Shown here: positions 5,312 to 12,965 of the stretch, piece by piece
Layout: each line of letters starts with the position of its first letter
Position numbering within the stretch: position 1 is the stretch's first letter
Virus record (IMG/VR): IMGVR_UViG_3300020196_000307
Location: 1-20,371 of that record
Direction: 5' to 3' (one strand)
Origin: a virus
Length of the DNA: 20,371 nt
Notes under the pieces: generated by a model
What the model saw: the letters and a program-made list of their open reading frames with translations, nothing else
Databases searched by the model: none
What the model was told of the DNA's origin: nothing
Translations under genes and position numbers: made by a program

Positions 5312-7458
5312 TATGTTACGGTAAAAGTTCCGTTTACAATTTCGTCGTTAATGATAAAAATATTGCTTGCATTGATCGGGAAGTAGGCAGCTTCAATGTT
5401 TGTTACTCCTTCAACTGTATGGGTAACACGGGTAACTTGATAAATTCCGGTTTCGACACGATTGTCGCCACGACTGTTGACTCGTTGGCGACTGACTTCG
5501 ATATAGTTAGCAGGAGTCAACGCAGCTGTACCTAACTGTACGGCAAAACTAATTGCATGGGTTGAGTATTTGCGACGTGCCAGTTCATACTTCGCGTATT
5601 TAGTGGCGTGTTCAGGGGTACAACAAAAATCTGTCATATCGAACTGAACAACAGGGGCGTTGCTGTCTGTATCCGGGTAGCGGACAGTTGTGGTGCGTTG
5701 GATGCTTACTGCTGCCGGATTAGCGTCGCGCCACAGAATGGATACGCGCACGGGACGGCGATCTTCGGCATTAAAGTATTTTTTCTGGAAGCTACCAGGA
5801 AGAATAAAATTCTCGTCAAATGTTAGGGGGTAAATCGGTCCTGATCCGGGTGTAGCGCTGAATTTACTGGCTGCAGTAGTTTTAAGTTGAACATTACCGG
5901 AAACAATTTCAACCGGCAGCAAAGGCTCCAGGTTATAGCGACCGTTACTTGAAATAAACTGCAGGAAAAAATAAGGAGCTGTTTTTGATATGTAGTCAAC
6001 TACGTTTACAGATTGATCGACAATACCGTTAAATCTCATACTTTCATATCGATTAAACGAGGCTAAATAAGACAAATTTGAGGTATCTATAGGTGCTGCA
6101 AGTGAGTCTGTGTCTTCGCCGTTTGCCCGCTTCATGAGCGTGAACAAATACATGGCGAGATCCACAAATAGATCACTAGGGCCATTTAGATATACTCCAC
6201 CTACTAAACCGGCGCTGTAGAGATCGACTTTTACACCGTACTCATAAAAAACGGATAACTGTTTGAAACTAGAAGGCCAGGAATCTGGCGCAATACCGGA
6301 GAATACATTTCCGTTGTTAGGATCGTACAAATTGCCCCATACTTCTAAAAATGTTATATCAGAAAAGTTAGTAAAGTTTTTACCTGCAGGAGGTGATGTT
6401 GGGTCGGCGTACGGACTAATCCCCCATTCAGTAATGACGCCATATAACGTTCCAGTGTCAGCCGGCAACCCCGCGTTAATTTGATTAAACAGCGTTCCGG
6501 CGCCGTAAGTAAAAACGACCGGACCTGTGGAATAGGGTACGGACCCTGTAGGAGAGGCATAGGTTCCGACCCAGCTACCGTTGATATCTTTTACAGTACC
6601 TATATTGCGGCCGCCGATAATTGTACTACCAGAGTATTCAGCATTTATGTATGTGTATGTCGATGCAGGGTTAATGCCTAAATATGCCCAGTATGCTGCT
6701 GTGACATCTGTTCCGGTAGCGCTATCGTAAACTTCAATGTCGTTATTATCGTAACGAATTACAGAATTATTCGTATCCCCCGTTCCTTTAGTTAGTTCAC
6801 TTTGGTAGTAGTAGTTATTTGCGATGTCGGGGCGTCTAATCGTGCCGCCGCTTGTTGTTAAAACATCGCTTAAGTACTGGTATGCGCCGTAATCGCAAAA
6901 AATTCTGCCGCCGGTAATAGGGCAAACAGTAGGCGCGGCTTCGCTCGCGCTGTTGCTGAAATAATACTGAAAAAATGGAGTTGTTAAATCTTTGGTGTAC
7001 CGCATATTACGGTTTCCAACCCAAATTCGATCAAGGCTTAGTGTGCCGTAAAGATCGCCTTGGGATACTGCAAACAACGCCAGTGCTTCAAATCCCCTAG
7101 ACCCCGTTTTTACTAGGGTGGGTTGGATCCATACACCGCCTTGTTCGTATGGTACTAAAGGATCTAATGCGGGGCTTGTTCTGAACCCAAAAACTATAGG
7201 GACAGTATCACCGGCACTAGCACGGGACTGGATCTCTCCGAGAACAGTTTTAGGTTTTTTAGTTTTTACTGCATCCTGTAAAGTTCCAGATGCCCCAATG
7301 TCCGAAGATGGTTGTTGCGTAGAACTGGCGGGTGGATGAGGTTTGAAGCTCCAGCCGGAAACATACCGCCCTACGCTGTAGTCGATCGTATAGATAGGTG
7401 TGTAGACACCCGCGTCTGTTACGCGATCGGGAACAGTGAAAAAAGCGTCAAAAGCCAT
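5311..7458 (-). CDS. tail tip hub / host-specificity J-like tail protein
   Basis: 715 aa, the second largest product here. An N-terminal segment (residues 1-60, Pro/Ser-rich around 40-55) precedes GEIQSRASAGDTVPIVFGFR (74-93), a pattern found at the start of J-like and baseplate hub proteins ('G..IPIVYG.R'). A long Tyr/Asn/Gly-rich central region (about 150-400) follows, then a hub-like part containing FLQFISSNGRYNLEPLLPVE and, near residues 620-631, KYAKYELARRKY. The last 80 residues are beta-rich. Size, position after the tape measure and before the fibres, and these motifs support a trimeric tail-tip hub that anchors fibres and opens on infection. It overlaps both neighbours by TAATG. Base composition is more AT-rich than the head genes. 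Confidence 0.75.
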   Translation of the reverse strand: MAFDAFFTVPDRVTDAGVYTPIYTIDYSVGRYVSGWSFKPHPPASSTQQPSSDIGASGTLQDAVKTKKPKTVLGEIQSRASAGDTVPIVFGFRTSPALDPLVPYEQGGVWIQPTLVKTGSRGFEALALFAVSQGDLYGTLSLDRIWVGNRNMRYTKDLTTPFFQYYFSNSASEAAPTVCPITGGRIFCDYGAYQYLSDVLTTSGGTIRRPDIANNYYYQSELTKGTGDTNNSVIRYDNNDIEVYDSATGTDVTAAYWAYLGINPASTYTYINAEYSGSTIIGGRNIGTVKDINGSWVGTYASPTGSVPYSTGPVVFTYGAGTLFNQINAGLPADTGTLYGVITEWGISPYADPTSPPAGKNFTNFSDITFLEVWGNLYDPNNGNVFSGIAPDSWPSSFKQLSVFYEYGVKVDLYSAGLVGGVYLNGPSDLFVDLAMYLFTLMKRANGEDTDSLAAPIDTSNLSYLASFNRYESMRFNGIVDQSVNVVDYISKTAPYFFLQFISSNGRYNLEPLLPVEIVSGNVQLKTTAASKFSATPGSGPIYPLTFDENFILPGSFQKKYFNAEDRRPVRVSILWRDANPAAVSIQRTTTVRYPDTDSNAPVVQFDMTDFCCTPEHATKYAKYELARRKYSTHAISFAVQLGTAALTPANYIEVSRQRVNSRGDNRVETGIYQVTRVTHTVEGVTNIEAAYFPINASNIFIINDEIVNGTFTVT

Positions 7459-7682
7459 TACTTTTGTCCTCGATATTTAACGATGGCAGTTTCGATTAAA
7501 TAGACCGGCATCAGCAAGTCGCCGCGATCGATAAGTTCCACTGCTGTATCTCCGCGTAGAGACACGCCGTCTTCGGTAAGAAACTCGACTTTTTCGTCGG
7601 TGATACGCAGTCGTACGTTTTCGCGGCGCTGTTTGTCGCGGCAGATGACTGTAAGATTGCAGGCCAGCGTATTTTCGGTCAT
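7458..7682 (-). CDS. small tail-tip associated protein, unknown
   Basis: 74 aa beginning MTENTLACNLTVICRDKQRR. Alternating strands and charged residues (ITDEKVEFLTEDGVSLRGDT) suggest a small beta domain. The end, PVYLIETAIVKYRGQK, is well formed. It overlaps the upstream gene by ATGA and the downstream hub gene by TAATG, so it is locked into the tail operon by coupling on both sides. No cysteine-cluster or peptidase motif is visible, so I do not call it an NlpC/P60 tail protein. Structural or assembly role near the tail tip is inferred only from position. Confidence 0.6.
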   Translation of the reverse strand: MTENTLACNLTVICRDKQRRENVRLRITDEKVEFLTEDGVSLRGDTAVELIDRGDLLMPVYLIETAIVKYRGQK

Positions 7683-8185
7683 GTAACCCTCACTGCGTCC
7701 AGCATGTCTACGGTGATTTTACGTGTTGGCACTTGGGCGTTCAACTGGTTGATGCCGGGATTTACGATCCAGGTGACTGCGATTTCTGTGATAGTAGCTT
7801 CCATGATGCTGCCTATATACCGACTAACTAGAAAAGCACTGGAAGCATCGAACTGATCTTGGCCGCCGTTTTGGAGATACAGGGAGGCGATTACAAGGTT
7901 GTCGGAGGCAAGAGCTGTTTCTGTAATATCGACGATCGAGGCCAAGGCCGCAATATCGACAGTCAAATCATTCAAGGAGTCGGCGCCGCACGAACCAAAG
8001 CCGCTCGGATTAAAGGCAAGATAGCTGTACGGATTGGCGATGTCTGGATCGATGCTTAATGTCTGAGCAACCTGGTAAAAATTTTGCCACTGCGCCGTAG
8101 GTATCCGTAAACCCGACACTGGATCGGTAATAGTATCTCTATCTTGGTAATACTCCAAGAAACACATGACGTCATAGCTGTCCAT
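7679..8185 (-). CDS. distal tail protein-like, unknown
   Basis: 168 aa starting MDSYDVMCFLEYYQDRDTIT. The mixed sequence includes a central helical stretch (LNDLTVDIAALASIVDITET) and a beta-rich C-terminus (TITEIAVTWIVNPGINQLNA, then VPTRKITVDMLDAVRVT). In siphoviruses the gene just after the tape measure commonly encodes a distal tail protein or minor tail protein, and this one has suitable size, but I do not recognise a family signature. Its ATG shares a base with the tape measure stop (TAATG), and its own stop overlaps the next start (ATGA). Confident as a gene; function assigned only by position. Confidence 0.6.
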   Translation of the reverse strand: MDSYDVMCFLEYYQDRDTITDPVSGLRIPTAQWQNFYQVAQTLSIDPDIANPYSYLAFNPSGFGSCGADSLNDLTVDIAALASIVDITETALASDNLVIASLYLQNGGQDQFDASSAFLVSRYIGSIMEATITEIAVTWIVNPGINQLNAQVPTRKITVDMLDAVRVT

Positions 8186-10977
8186 TAGCGGATCCCCACG
8201 CTGCTGCGAATACTTGCATCTCTGCTGACTAGGCGCAGGGTCTGTTCGATGCCCGCTTGAACAGCACGGCGCATATCCTGGGTTGTAACGTAGTTGGTGC
8301 CGTTCATTTGAGTGACGGGACCTGTCTGGATATTAACTGTAGGCATTGCTCCAATAGAAGAGCTTTCGGTGGTAGCTGATGGAATAGCCGCAGAACCTCT
8401 GGCACCCATCATGTAGTTCATGGCGAAACTAGCCGCTTTAGATTCTGGAATTACATATTCACCTTGCCCTGCTTCGGCGATCAGTGCAAAAGTCGGACTA
8501 TTAACAAAACCACCTGCTGCCATGCGAGGAACGGAAAATGACTGACTGGCAGCGCTATATGTACGTCCCAGTTGTAAAGTTTGGCCTAAACCTTGGCCTA
8601 GTGCACCCGCATTGCCGCTGCCCATTGCTGCTTGAGTCTGGCGTGCATTAATGGCTGCCAGTTCCATATTGCGGGCAAAACCAGCGGCTTCAATTTTTTG
8701 TCTGTAGGTGGCGTCGGCAATTTGAGTTTGGATAGTTGCATTACGCACGGCATAATCGAAAGTCTGTTTTGTTAATTGCAGGGCATCGTACTGAGCATCA
8801 ACAGCATTGATATAATCTTGATTAAGTGTTCCTCGGGCTTTAGCTTCAAGCATCACTGCTTGGGCATTTTTGAACAAAATCTCTTGCTTGCGAATATCAA
8901 TAGTAAGAAGTTGTAAATTAGCTTGGATTTGAGTATATGTAGATGCTTGCTCAAGTTTTGCGTTAGATACCGCAATCTGGTACCTGATGTGATTAATCTC
9001 TCTTAGACGCTGGAAGATTGCCTCTTGTTGAGCAAAATTGGTTGTTTGCTCTAATGCTTTATCCAGTAGCTGGACTTCCATGTCCAGTCGCTGTGAGTAG
9101 AGATCGTTGAGGGATTTCTGTAACGTAAACTGCGACTGTGCCAGGGTTTCTTGCCCTCGGATTGCGCCAGCTCGAAGGTCGAGTGCGCGGGTAGCGCGCT
9201 CTCCGGCGGCTTTTATGTCTTTCTCAAAAAGTGCCAGTGCTTCTTTGTTGGCTTGTACTTTTAGGTCTAGTTTTTTGTTTTCTAGGGCAGTGATTTCGTT
9301 TTTGAGTTTGCCCATTTCTTCAGCGGATACAATCCCTTTTGCTACACCACCTGCCGCTTCGATATCTTTTACATTTTTGATAGCTACTGCTAGTTTTTCG
9401 TTTGTTGCTAGATATTCGTTTTGGATTTCAATAGAACGGACATTATCTTGCAGAATTTCTCCGTTGAGAACTTTTACTGCTAGACCTTTTTCTAGTTGAA
9501 GCTTAAAATTCTCTGCGTAGATATCACGCAAAGCGCGGCCGGCTTCTAGTTGAAGCTTTAGATCGTCTACGCTAAGCGGTACATTCTTTTTAGGTACAAA
9601 TTTTTCGTATTTGTCGAGCAAGTCCTTTAATTCTTTGTTTTTTTGCGCAGTAGATTTACCCCCAAAACCAGGAGAAAGTAATTGGCTAAGTAGCAATTTA
9701 TCGTATTCATTTTGAAATTTTTTACGAGCTTCGGGCGGCAGTGTTTTTAGCGTTACTGCTGCTTGTTGATTTAAATTTCCCTGTTCTAATAGCTCATTTA
9801 GTTTATCTATAAATGCTTGTAATGGTCCTGCTAAAAATACTTGAAAACGTATATTTAATTCTGCCATACTTCTGCTAAATTTATCGCTAGTTTCTCTTAA
9901 TTGCTGTAAACTGTTGCCGCCAAAACGTCTGTTAAAATCTTCATAAATAACAGCATTAGCTTTTACAATTTCACCGTTTTTAATTAGAGTCTCGACGTAA
10001 CGTTCTTGGGCTTTAGACGAAAGCAAACTTTTTTCTTTAATTTGATCGAAACTAGATACTGGAGATTCAAGTGTTTTTGCTAAATCGACAGCGGCTTGTC
10101 CGAAGTCTTGAATAATTCGACCTAGGGCTGAGCCGAGAATCTGGCCGCCAAACCCTGTACCAACAAACGAACCGAGCACACCGCCTGCTACTTCGCCGAA
10201 ACCTCCCCCAAACAGCAATGGAAAACCGGCACCTAGCATAAGGTTTTCGACCATCTTTGAACCTGCTCCTGCGCCTGCTGTTACGCCACCTGCTTTTTTA
10301 GCCACGGGAGATTTTGCGGGACCTTGCATAGGTCCGCGACCTTCTGCTAAGTTCATACGTTGCTGAACACGAGACATAGCAATATCTAGATCTCGAAATT
10401 CGTTGCTAGTGACGTCGACTAAAACACGCAAATCGTTTAATTCGGCTTGATACGCATTTAAAGCTGCAATACTATTTGGGATTGCGGCTTCTTGATCCAA
10501 AAGTTCTTTTACTAATGTTCCGCCGCCGATTGTTTTTCCTTTTGCACCACCAAAAGATAGTTCTTCGGATAAAGTGGCTAGTCGGCTACGTCCTAAGGAA
10601 TTAGCTGCGACAGCGGCCTGCTGGGCTGCAACTGTAAACTCACGAAACTGATTACTGGCAATATCACTGTTATCCGCTATCCGTTTAAATGTTGTGGAGA
10701 GTGCTGTTGTGTTTGCAATAGTTCTACTAGCTGTAGTACCAAATGCCTCAATCGCACGCTCGCTGTTAATGAAACTATTTTTTAGCCCGTTGAGTTCTTT
10801 AGCGGCTTTACCGAAACGATCCGCTAGTTCGCCGCGTCCTGCAACTTTAGAAAGATTGATCGGACGGGTATTGATGTCTTTGACCAGACGTTCCAGTTCT
10901 TGGACGCGGTTAAGAACCCCGTCCACCATTCCGGTGCCAGTTACACGTACGTTAATAGAGGCGTCGTAACTGGCCAC
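8185..10977 (-). CDS. tail tape measure protein
   Basis: 930 aa, the longest gene of the window, which is typical for the protein that sets tail length. Residues 1-215 and 300-790 are largely alpha-helical and coiled-coil-like (for example LRVLVDVTSNEFRDLDIAMS and KELLDQEAAIPNSIAALNAY). A glycine-rich hydrophobic segment at about 242-290 (LMLGAGFPLLFGGGFGEVAG) is the membrane-active region usual in this family. Residues 819-858 (AAGGFVNSPTFALIAEAGQG, then EYVIPESK) match a motif found near the C-terminus of many tape measures. The start codon is GTG with GAGGT 10 nt upstream. At about 0.15 nm per residue the tail would be about 140 nm; that figure is inference. The coding sequence is AT-richer than the head genes. 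Confidence 0.92.
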   Translation of the reverse strand: MASYDASINVRVTGTGMVDGVLNRVQELERLVKDINTRPINLSKVAGRGELADRFGKAAKELNGLKNSFINSERAIEAFGTTASRTIANTTALSTTFKRIADNSDIASNQFREFTVAAQQAAVAANSLGRSRLATLSEELSFGGAKGKTIGGGTLVKELLDQEAAIPNSIAALNAYQAELNDLRVLVDVTSNEFRDLDIAMSRVQQRMNLAEGRGPMQGPAKSPVAKKAGGVTAGAGAGSKMVENLMLGAGFPLLFGGGFGEVAGGVLGSFVGTGFGGQILGSALGRIIQDFGQAAVDLAKTLESPVSSFDQIKEKSLLSSKAQERYVETLIKNGEIVKANAVIYEDFNRRFGGNSLQQLRETSDKFSRSMAELNIRFQVFLAGPLQAFIDKLNELLEQGNLNQQAAVTLKTLPPEARKKFQNEYDKLLLSQLLSPGFGGKSTAQKNKELKDLLDKYEKFVPKKNVPLSVDDLKLQLEAGRALRDIYAENFKLQLEKGLAVKVLNGEILQDNVRSIEIQNEYLATNEKLAVAIKNVKDIEAAGGVAKGIVSAEEMGKLKNEITALENKKLDLKVQANKEALALFEKDIKAAGERATRALDLRAGAIRGQETLAQSQFTLQKSLNDLYSQRLDMEVQLLDKALEQTTNFAQQEAIFQRLREINHIRYQIAVSNAKLEQASTYTQIQANLQLLTIDIRKQEILFKNAQAVMLEAKARGTLNQDYINAVDAQYDALQLTKQTFDYAVRNATIQTQIADATYRQKIEAAGFARNMELAAINARQTQAAMGSGNAGALGQGLGQTLQLGRTYSAASQSFSVPRMAAGGFVNSPTFALIAEAGQGEYVIPESKAASFAMNYMMGARGSAAIPSATTESSSIGAMPTVNIQTGPVTQMNGTNYVTTQDMRRAVQAGIEQTLRLVSRDASIRSSVGIR

Positions 10978-11014
10978 TCGCGGTTTACCTCAGTAGTGAC
11001 AGTCTAAATCGAAA

Positions 11015-11035
11015 GCCGCCGGGGTTAACGGCGGC
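11015..11035 (-). promoter_or_regulatory. GC hairpin between tail chaperone T and tape measure
   Basis: GCCGCC at 11015-11020 pairs with GGCGGC at 11030-11035 around a 9-nt loop. Read on the minus strand it overlaps the end and stop codon of the T frame (11025-11027) and is followed by TTTCGATTT, a weak U-rich tract. It could act as a weak terminator or attenuator before the tape measure gene, or as an mRNA stabiliser. The broken T tract makes strong termination unlikely. Confidence 0.4.
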
Positions 11036-11559
11036 GTTTGGCGGCTTCGATGGCCTTGCGCTCCTGTTCGGCGCGGATGTTGTAAAAAGCGTTCCAGGCG
11101 AGGACTTCGGTGGCGGTCATTCGGGTGCGAAGCTCGGTCAAGGTGATGCCGAGTTCGTTGGCCACGTGGAACTGGAGCAGGAGGAACTTGTCCTTCTCCA
11201 GTTCGGCCTCAAGGGCTTTTGGTGTCCAATTCCTCCGAGTCGTCGGTCAGGACTGCCAGCATCAAGGTTTGAAGGTCCTTGTCCTTGACTTCGTTCTTGA
11301 GGACATCGATCTCGCCGGGCTTGAACAGTTTCTGGCCAGACTCGTCGCAGGCTTTGCTGATTAGCAGCTGGAGCGCGAAGGCAGTGGCGTCCTCGGATTT
11401 GGCCTGTTTTTGAGCGCGTTCGCGCTCGGCCATGGTCAAAGGTGTGACCCACATTTCAAAAGTGCTGCCGTCGGATAGTTCGACTTCTTTCTTGGTGGGC
11501 TCCAGGTTCGCGGCCTTGCGGAGGCGATCCAGGGCTGATACGGGGGTGGGGCCGGGCAT
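11025..11559 (-). CDS. tail assembly chaperone G-T fusion (+1 programmed frameshift)
   Basis: Joining the 116-aa frame (11559 down to its AAA codon at 11220-11218) to the +1 frame starting GCC at 11216 gives a 177-aa protein: 114 residues of G followed by 63 of T. The T part reads ALEAELEKDKFLLLQFHVAN, then ELGITLTELRTRMTATEVLA and WNAFYNIRAEQERKAIEAAK, ending at TAA 11025-11027. This is a coherent helical sequence with the 'L..E...M...E...W.AF' pattern of gpT-like tail chaperones. The T frame is closed upstream by TGA at 11247-11249 and has no start codon before the junction, so it can only be expressed by frameshifting between 11249 and 11209. As in lambda gpG/gpGT, a minor fused form is expected to coat the tape measure before tube assembly. 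Confidence 0.82.
11209..11559 (-). CDS. tail assembly chaperone G-like
   Basis: 116 aa, MPGPTPVSALDRLRKAANLE at the start. The fold is mixed with EVELSDGSTFEMWVTPLTMA (about 25-44), then helices rich in Lys/Glu (ERERAQKQAKSEDATAFALQ; GEIDVLKNEVKDKDLQTLML) and an acidic end DDSEELDTKSP. Position directly before the tape measure, size, and a second overlapping frame behind it identify it as the unshifted product of the G/GT chaperone system. It acts transiently during tail assembly and is not expected in the virion. No good Shine-Dalgarno precedes the ATG. A strong terminator lies between it and the major tail protein gene, so it is probably made in much smaller amounts than the tube protein. 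Confidence 0.8.
   Translation of the reverse strand: MPGPTPVSALDRLRKAANLEPTKKEVELSDGSTFEMWVTPLTMAERERAQKQAKSEDATAFALQLLISKACDESGQKLFKPGEIDVLKNEVKDKDLQTLMLAVLTDDSEELDTKSP
11217..11220 (-). other. probable +1 frameshift slip site (AAAA)
   Basis: The minus strand reads GAC ACC AAA AGC CCT TGA in the G frame. A Lys tRNA on AAA (11220-11218) can move one base forward and still pair perfectly with AAA (11219-11217), after which GCC, the first T codon, is read. Of the codons in the permitted window (11249-11209) this is the only one with perfect re-pairing after a +1 shift. A -2 shift gives the same frame but would re-pair poorly. Confidence 0.6.
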
Positions 11560-11596
11560 AAAACCAGAGGTTGGTACGTTCTACTGTAGCGGATTA

Positions 11597-11624
11597 GTAC
11601 AAAAGAGCCCCACCGAAGTGGGGC
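11597..11624 (-). terminator. intrinsic terminator after the major tail protein gene
   Basis: On the minus strand GCCCCAC-TTCG-GTGGGGC (11624 down to 11607) forms a perfect 7-bp stem closed by a UUCG tetraloop, followed by TCTTTTGTAC. It lies 27 nt behind the stop of the major tail protein and 48 nt before the start of the tail chaperone gene. Classical rho-independent form. Confidence 0.85.
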
Positions 11625-11650
11625 CGGAGAACCAGAGCAAAGGAAGCGTA

Positions 11651-12421
11651 TCAGGCGCTCTTGCTGAGGTCGAAGGTAGGGGCGCTGCTGGGGCGGAAGT
11701 TGATGGCAACGCTTTGGCCGTCGTCGGGGTTTACAGTGAGGCTGGCCGAAGTCAGGATCACGGGAACGGTGATGGAACGGCTGAGGGAGTCGCTGACGGT
11801 GCCGCCGCTGATGATGCGATCGATGTAGAGCTTCATCATGGCACCAGCTTGGGTGCGTTGGATGACGTCCTCGACCATGCGGCTGGCCAGGGTGGTGTCG
11901 TCGTCGGTGGTGTAGATCGTGGCCGAACCAGTGCCGTCGGCGTAACCAGTGATGTAGGCCCGGAAGGGGGCGTACTGGGTCACGTCTTGGCCGATGGTGG
12001 TGACGTCGATTTCCGAGCGGGTGATCTCGAAGCTCCACTCGCGGACGGAGCCGATCACAGCCGGAGCTGAATACTCAACCTGGAAGGCATTAGGGGTGAC
12101 TGCCGTGCCATCGTCGGTGATGTCGACAGCAGCACCGCCGGTGGTGGCGGACACTTCGAGGATGCCCGTCGAAGCGGCATAACCGATCACGTAGTAGGTC
12201 GTACCAGCAGTCAAGCCGGCGGGTAGGGTGCCCGTGCCGGAGGCGCCGGTGTTGACATTCACCACGCTGAACTTGACGGGATCGCCGACTTTGAAGTTCA
12301 GATAGGTGGCTACGGTGATTTCGTCGTCGGCAGCGTCGACGGCAGTTTCGCCGAAGGTTGCCTTGGTGGCGGCAGGTGAGTAATACAGGGCGCCGGAGGT
12401 GCCCGAAAGGACGGTGGCCAT
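11651..12421 (-). CDS. major tail (tube) protein
   Basis: 256 aa. The N-terminus MATVLSGTSGALYYSPAATK and the C-terminal part (AVIGSVREWSFEITRSEIDV, then VEDVIQRTQAGAMMKLYIDR and a DDGQSVAINFRPSS ending) have the look of siphovirus tube proteins. Residues about 27-113 look like an inserted domain: DEITVATYLNFKVGDPVKFS, then LPAGLTAGTTYYVIGYAAST, then LEVSATTGGAAVDITDDGTA. That 'GL.AGT.YYVI' domain recurs in many phage structural proteins and would project from the tube surface. The gene has its own candidate promoter, a 76-nt leader region and a strong terminator behind it, as expected for a protein needed in hundreds of copies. An AGGT lies 7 nt before the ATG. Confidence 0.85.
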   Translation of the reverse strand: MATVLSGTSGALYYSPAATKATFGETAVDAADDEITVATYLNFKVGDPVKFSVVNVNTGASGTGTLPAGLTAGTTYYVIGYAASTGILEVSATTGGAAVDITDDGTAVTPNAFQVEYSAPAVIGSVREWSFEITRSEIDVTTIGQDVTQYAPFRAYITGYADGTGSATIYTTDDDTTLASRMVEDVIQRTQAGAMMKLYIDRIISGGTVSDSLSRSITVPVILTSASLTVNPDDGQSVAINFRPSSAPTFDLSKSA

Positions 12422-12449
12422 GGGAAGTACCTATAGGGGTAAACGAACG

Positions 12450-12462
12450 CGGGCACTGCCCG
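12450..12462 (-). promoter_or_regulatory. short GC hairpin in the leader of the major tail protein gene
   Basis: On the minus strand CGGGC-AGT-GCCCG forms a 5-bp stem with a 3-nt loop, close to where transcription from the candidate promoter at 12465-12493 would begin. No T tract follows, so it is more likely an mRNA-stabilising 5' hairpin or a binding site than a terminator. Confidence 0.4.
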
Positions 12463-12464
12463 GC

Positions 12465-12493
12465 TTAATACAGGTTAGCGCCAGTCAAGGCAA
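12465..12493 (-). promoter_or_regulatory. candidate sigma70-type promoter for the major tail protein gene
   Basis: On the minus strand TTGCCT (12493-12488) and TATTAA (12470-12465) are separated by 17 nt. Each matches the -35 and -10 consensus at four of six positions. It lies in one of the few intergenic gaps, upstream of the tube gene. Position supports it; the matches alone are weak. Confidence 0.35.
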
Positions 12494-12497
12494 GGTA

Positions 12498-12965
12498 TTA
12501 AGGAATAATTGTTGCCTGGAAGCTGGCTTCTATACGAGAAATAAAGTAAGGCGTAAATGCGCGACGAGATTGCTGATCCGGTGTTGTGCCCCCAAAATCG
12601 GGGGCAAAACTGGGACCGTCTAACGCACCAAGTCGAACATAAACCCCGCTGGCAGGTTTTGCGGTGTTGTTAAGGGTGTCTAAAACATTATATGCTGTTG
12701 TAGCCAATGTCTGGTTGCGTCCGGCACCTTGACCTTTTTGACTATGCACGCGCACCACTACAATGCCGCGTGCGTACTTGTGGTTGGTGGTTAAAGCAGT
12801 TTGGGTTGTAAGCCCAAACTGAACATTCATGTGAATAAACTCGTCCACCGTGTCAACGTCGTAGTTAATGACGTTGTCGCAGTAAACCGGGATTGCTGGA
12901 GATAATGCGTTGTACGCCGCAATCATCGGAGCTTCGATAGCGGCGCGGATGGTTTGGTAGTTCAT
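12498..12965 (-). CDS. tail terminator / tail completion protein
   Basis: 155 aa beginning MNYQTIRAAIEAPMIAAYNA. The pattern of an N-terminal helix, a short strand with a Pro-Val-Tyr (AIPVYCDNVINYD), then alternating strands (FIHMNVQFGLTTQTALTTNH; ARGIVVVRVHSQKGQGAGRN) and a helix (TLATTAYNVLDTLNNTAKPA) matches phage tail terminator proteins of the gpU/DUF4128 kind. These cap the tail tube as a hexameric ring and connect it to the head. It sits directly before the tube gene, the usual place for this function. It starts on a TAATG overlap with the gp10-like neck gene. Assignment from fold pattern and order; family name from memory. Confidence 0.72.
   Translation of the reverse strand: MNYQTIRAAIEAPMIAAYNALSPAIPVYCDNVINYDVDTVDEFIHMNVQFGLTTQTALTTNHKYARGIVVVRVHSQKGQGAGRNQTLATTAYNVLDTLNNTAKPASGVYVRLGALDGPSFAPDFGGTTPDQQSRRAFTPYFISRIEASFQATIIP

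Noticed and set aside
11138-11452. 104-aa minus-strand ORF in the third frame of the tail chaperone (would fit a -1 frameshift)
   Set aside because: Its end, rich in Arg, Ser, Trp and Pro, is not like any T-type chaperone, while the +1 frame is. So a lambda-like -1 shift is not supported.
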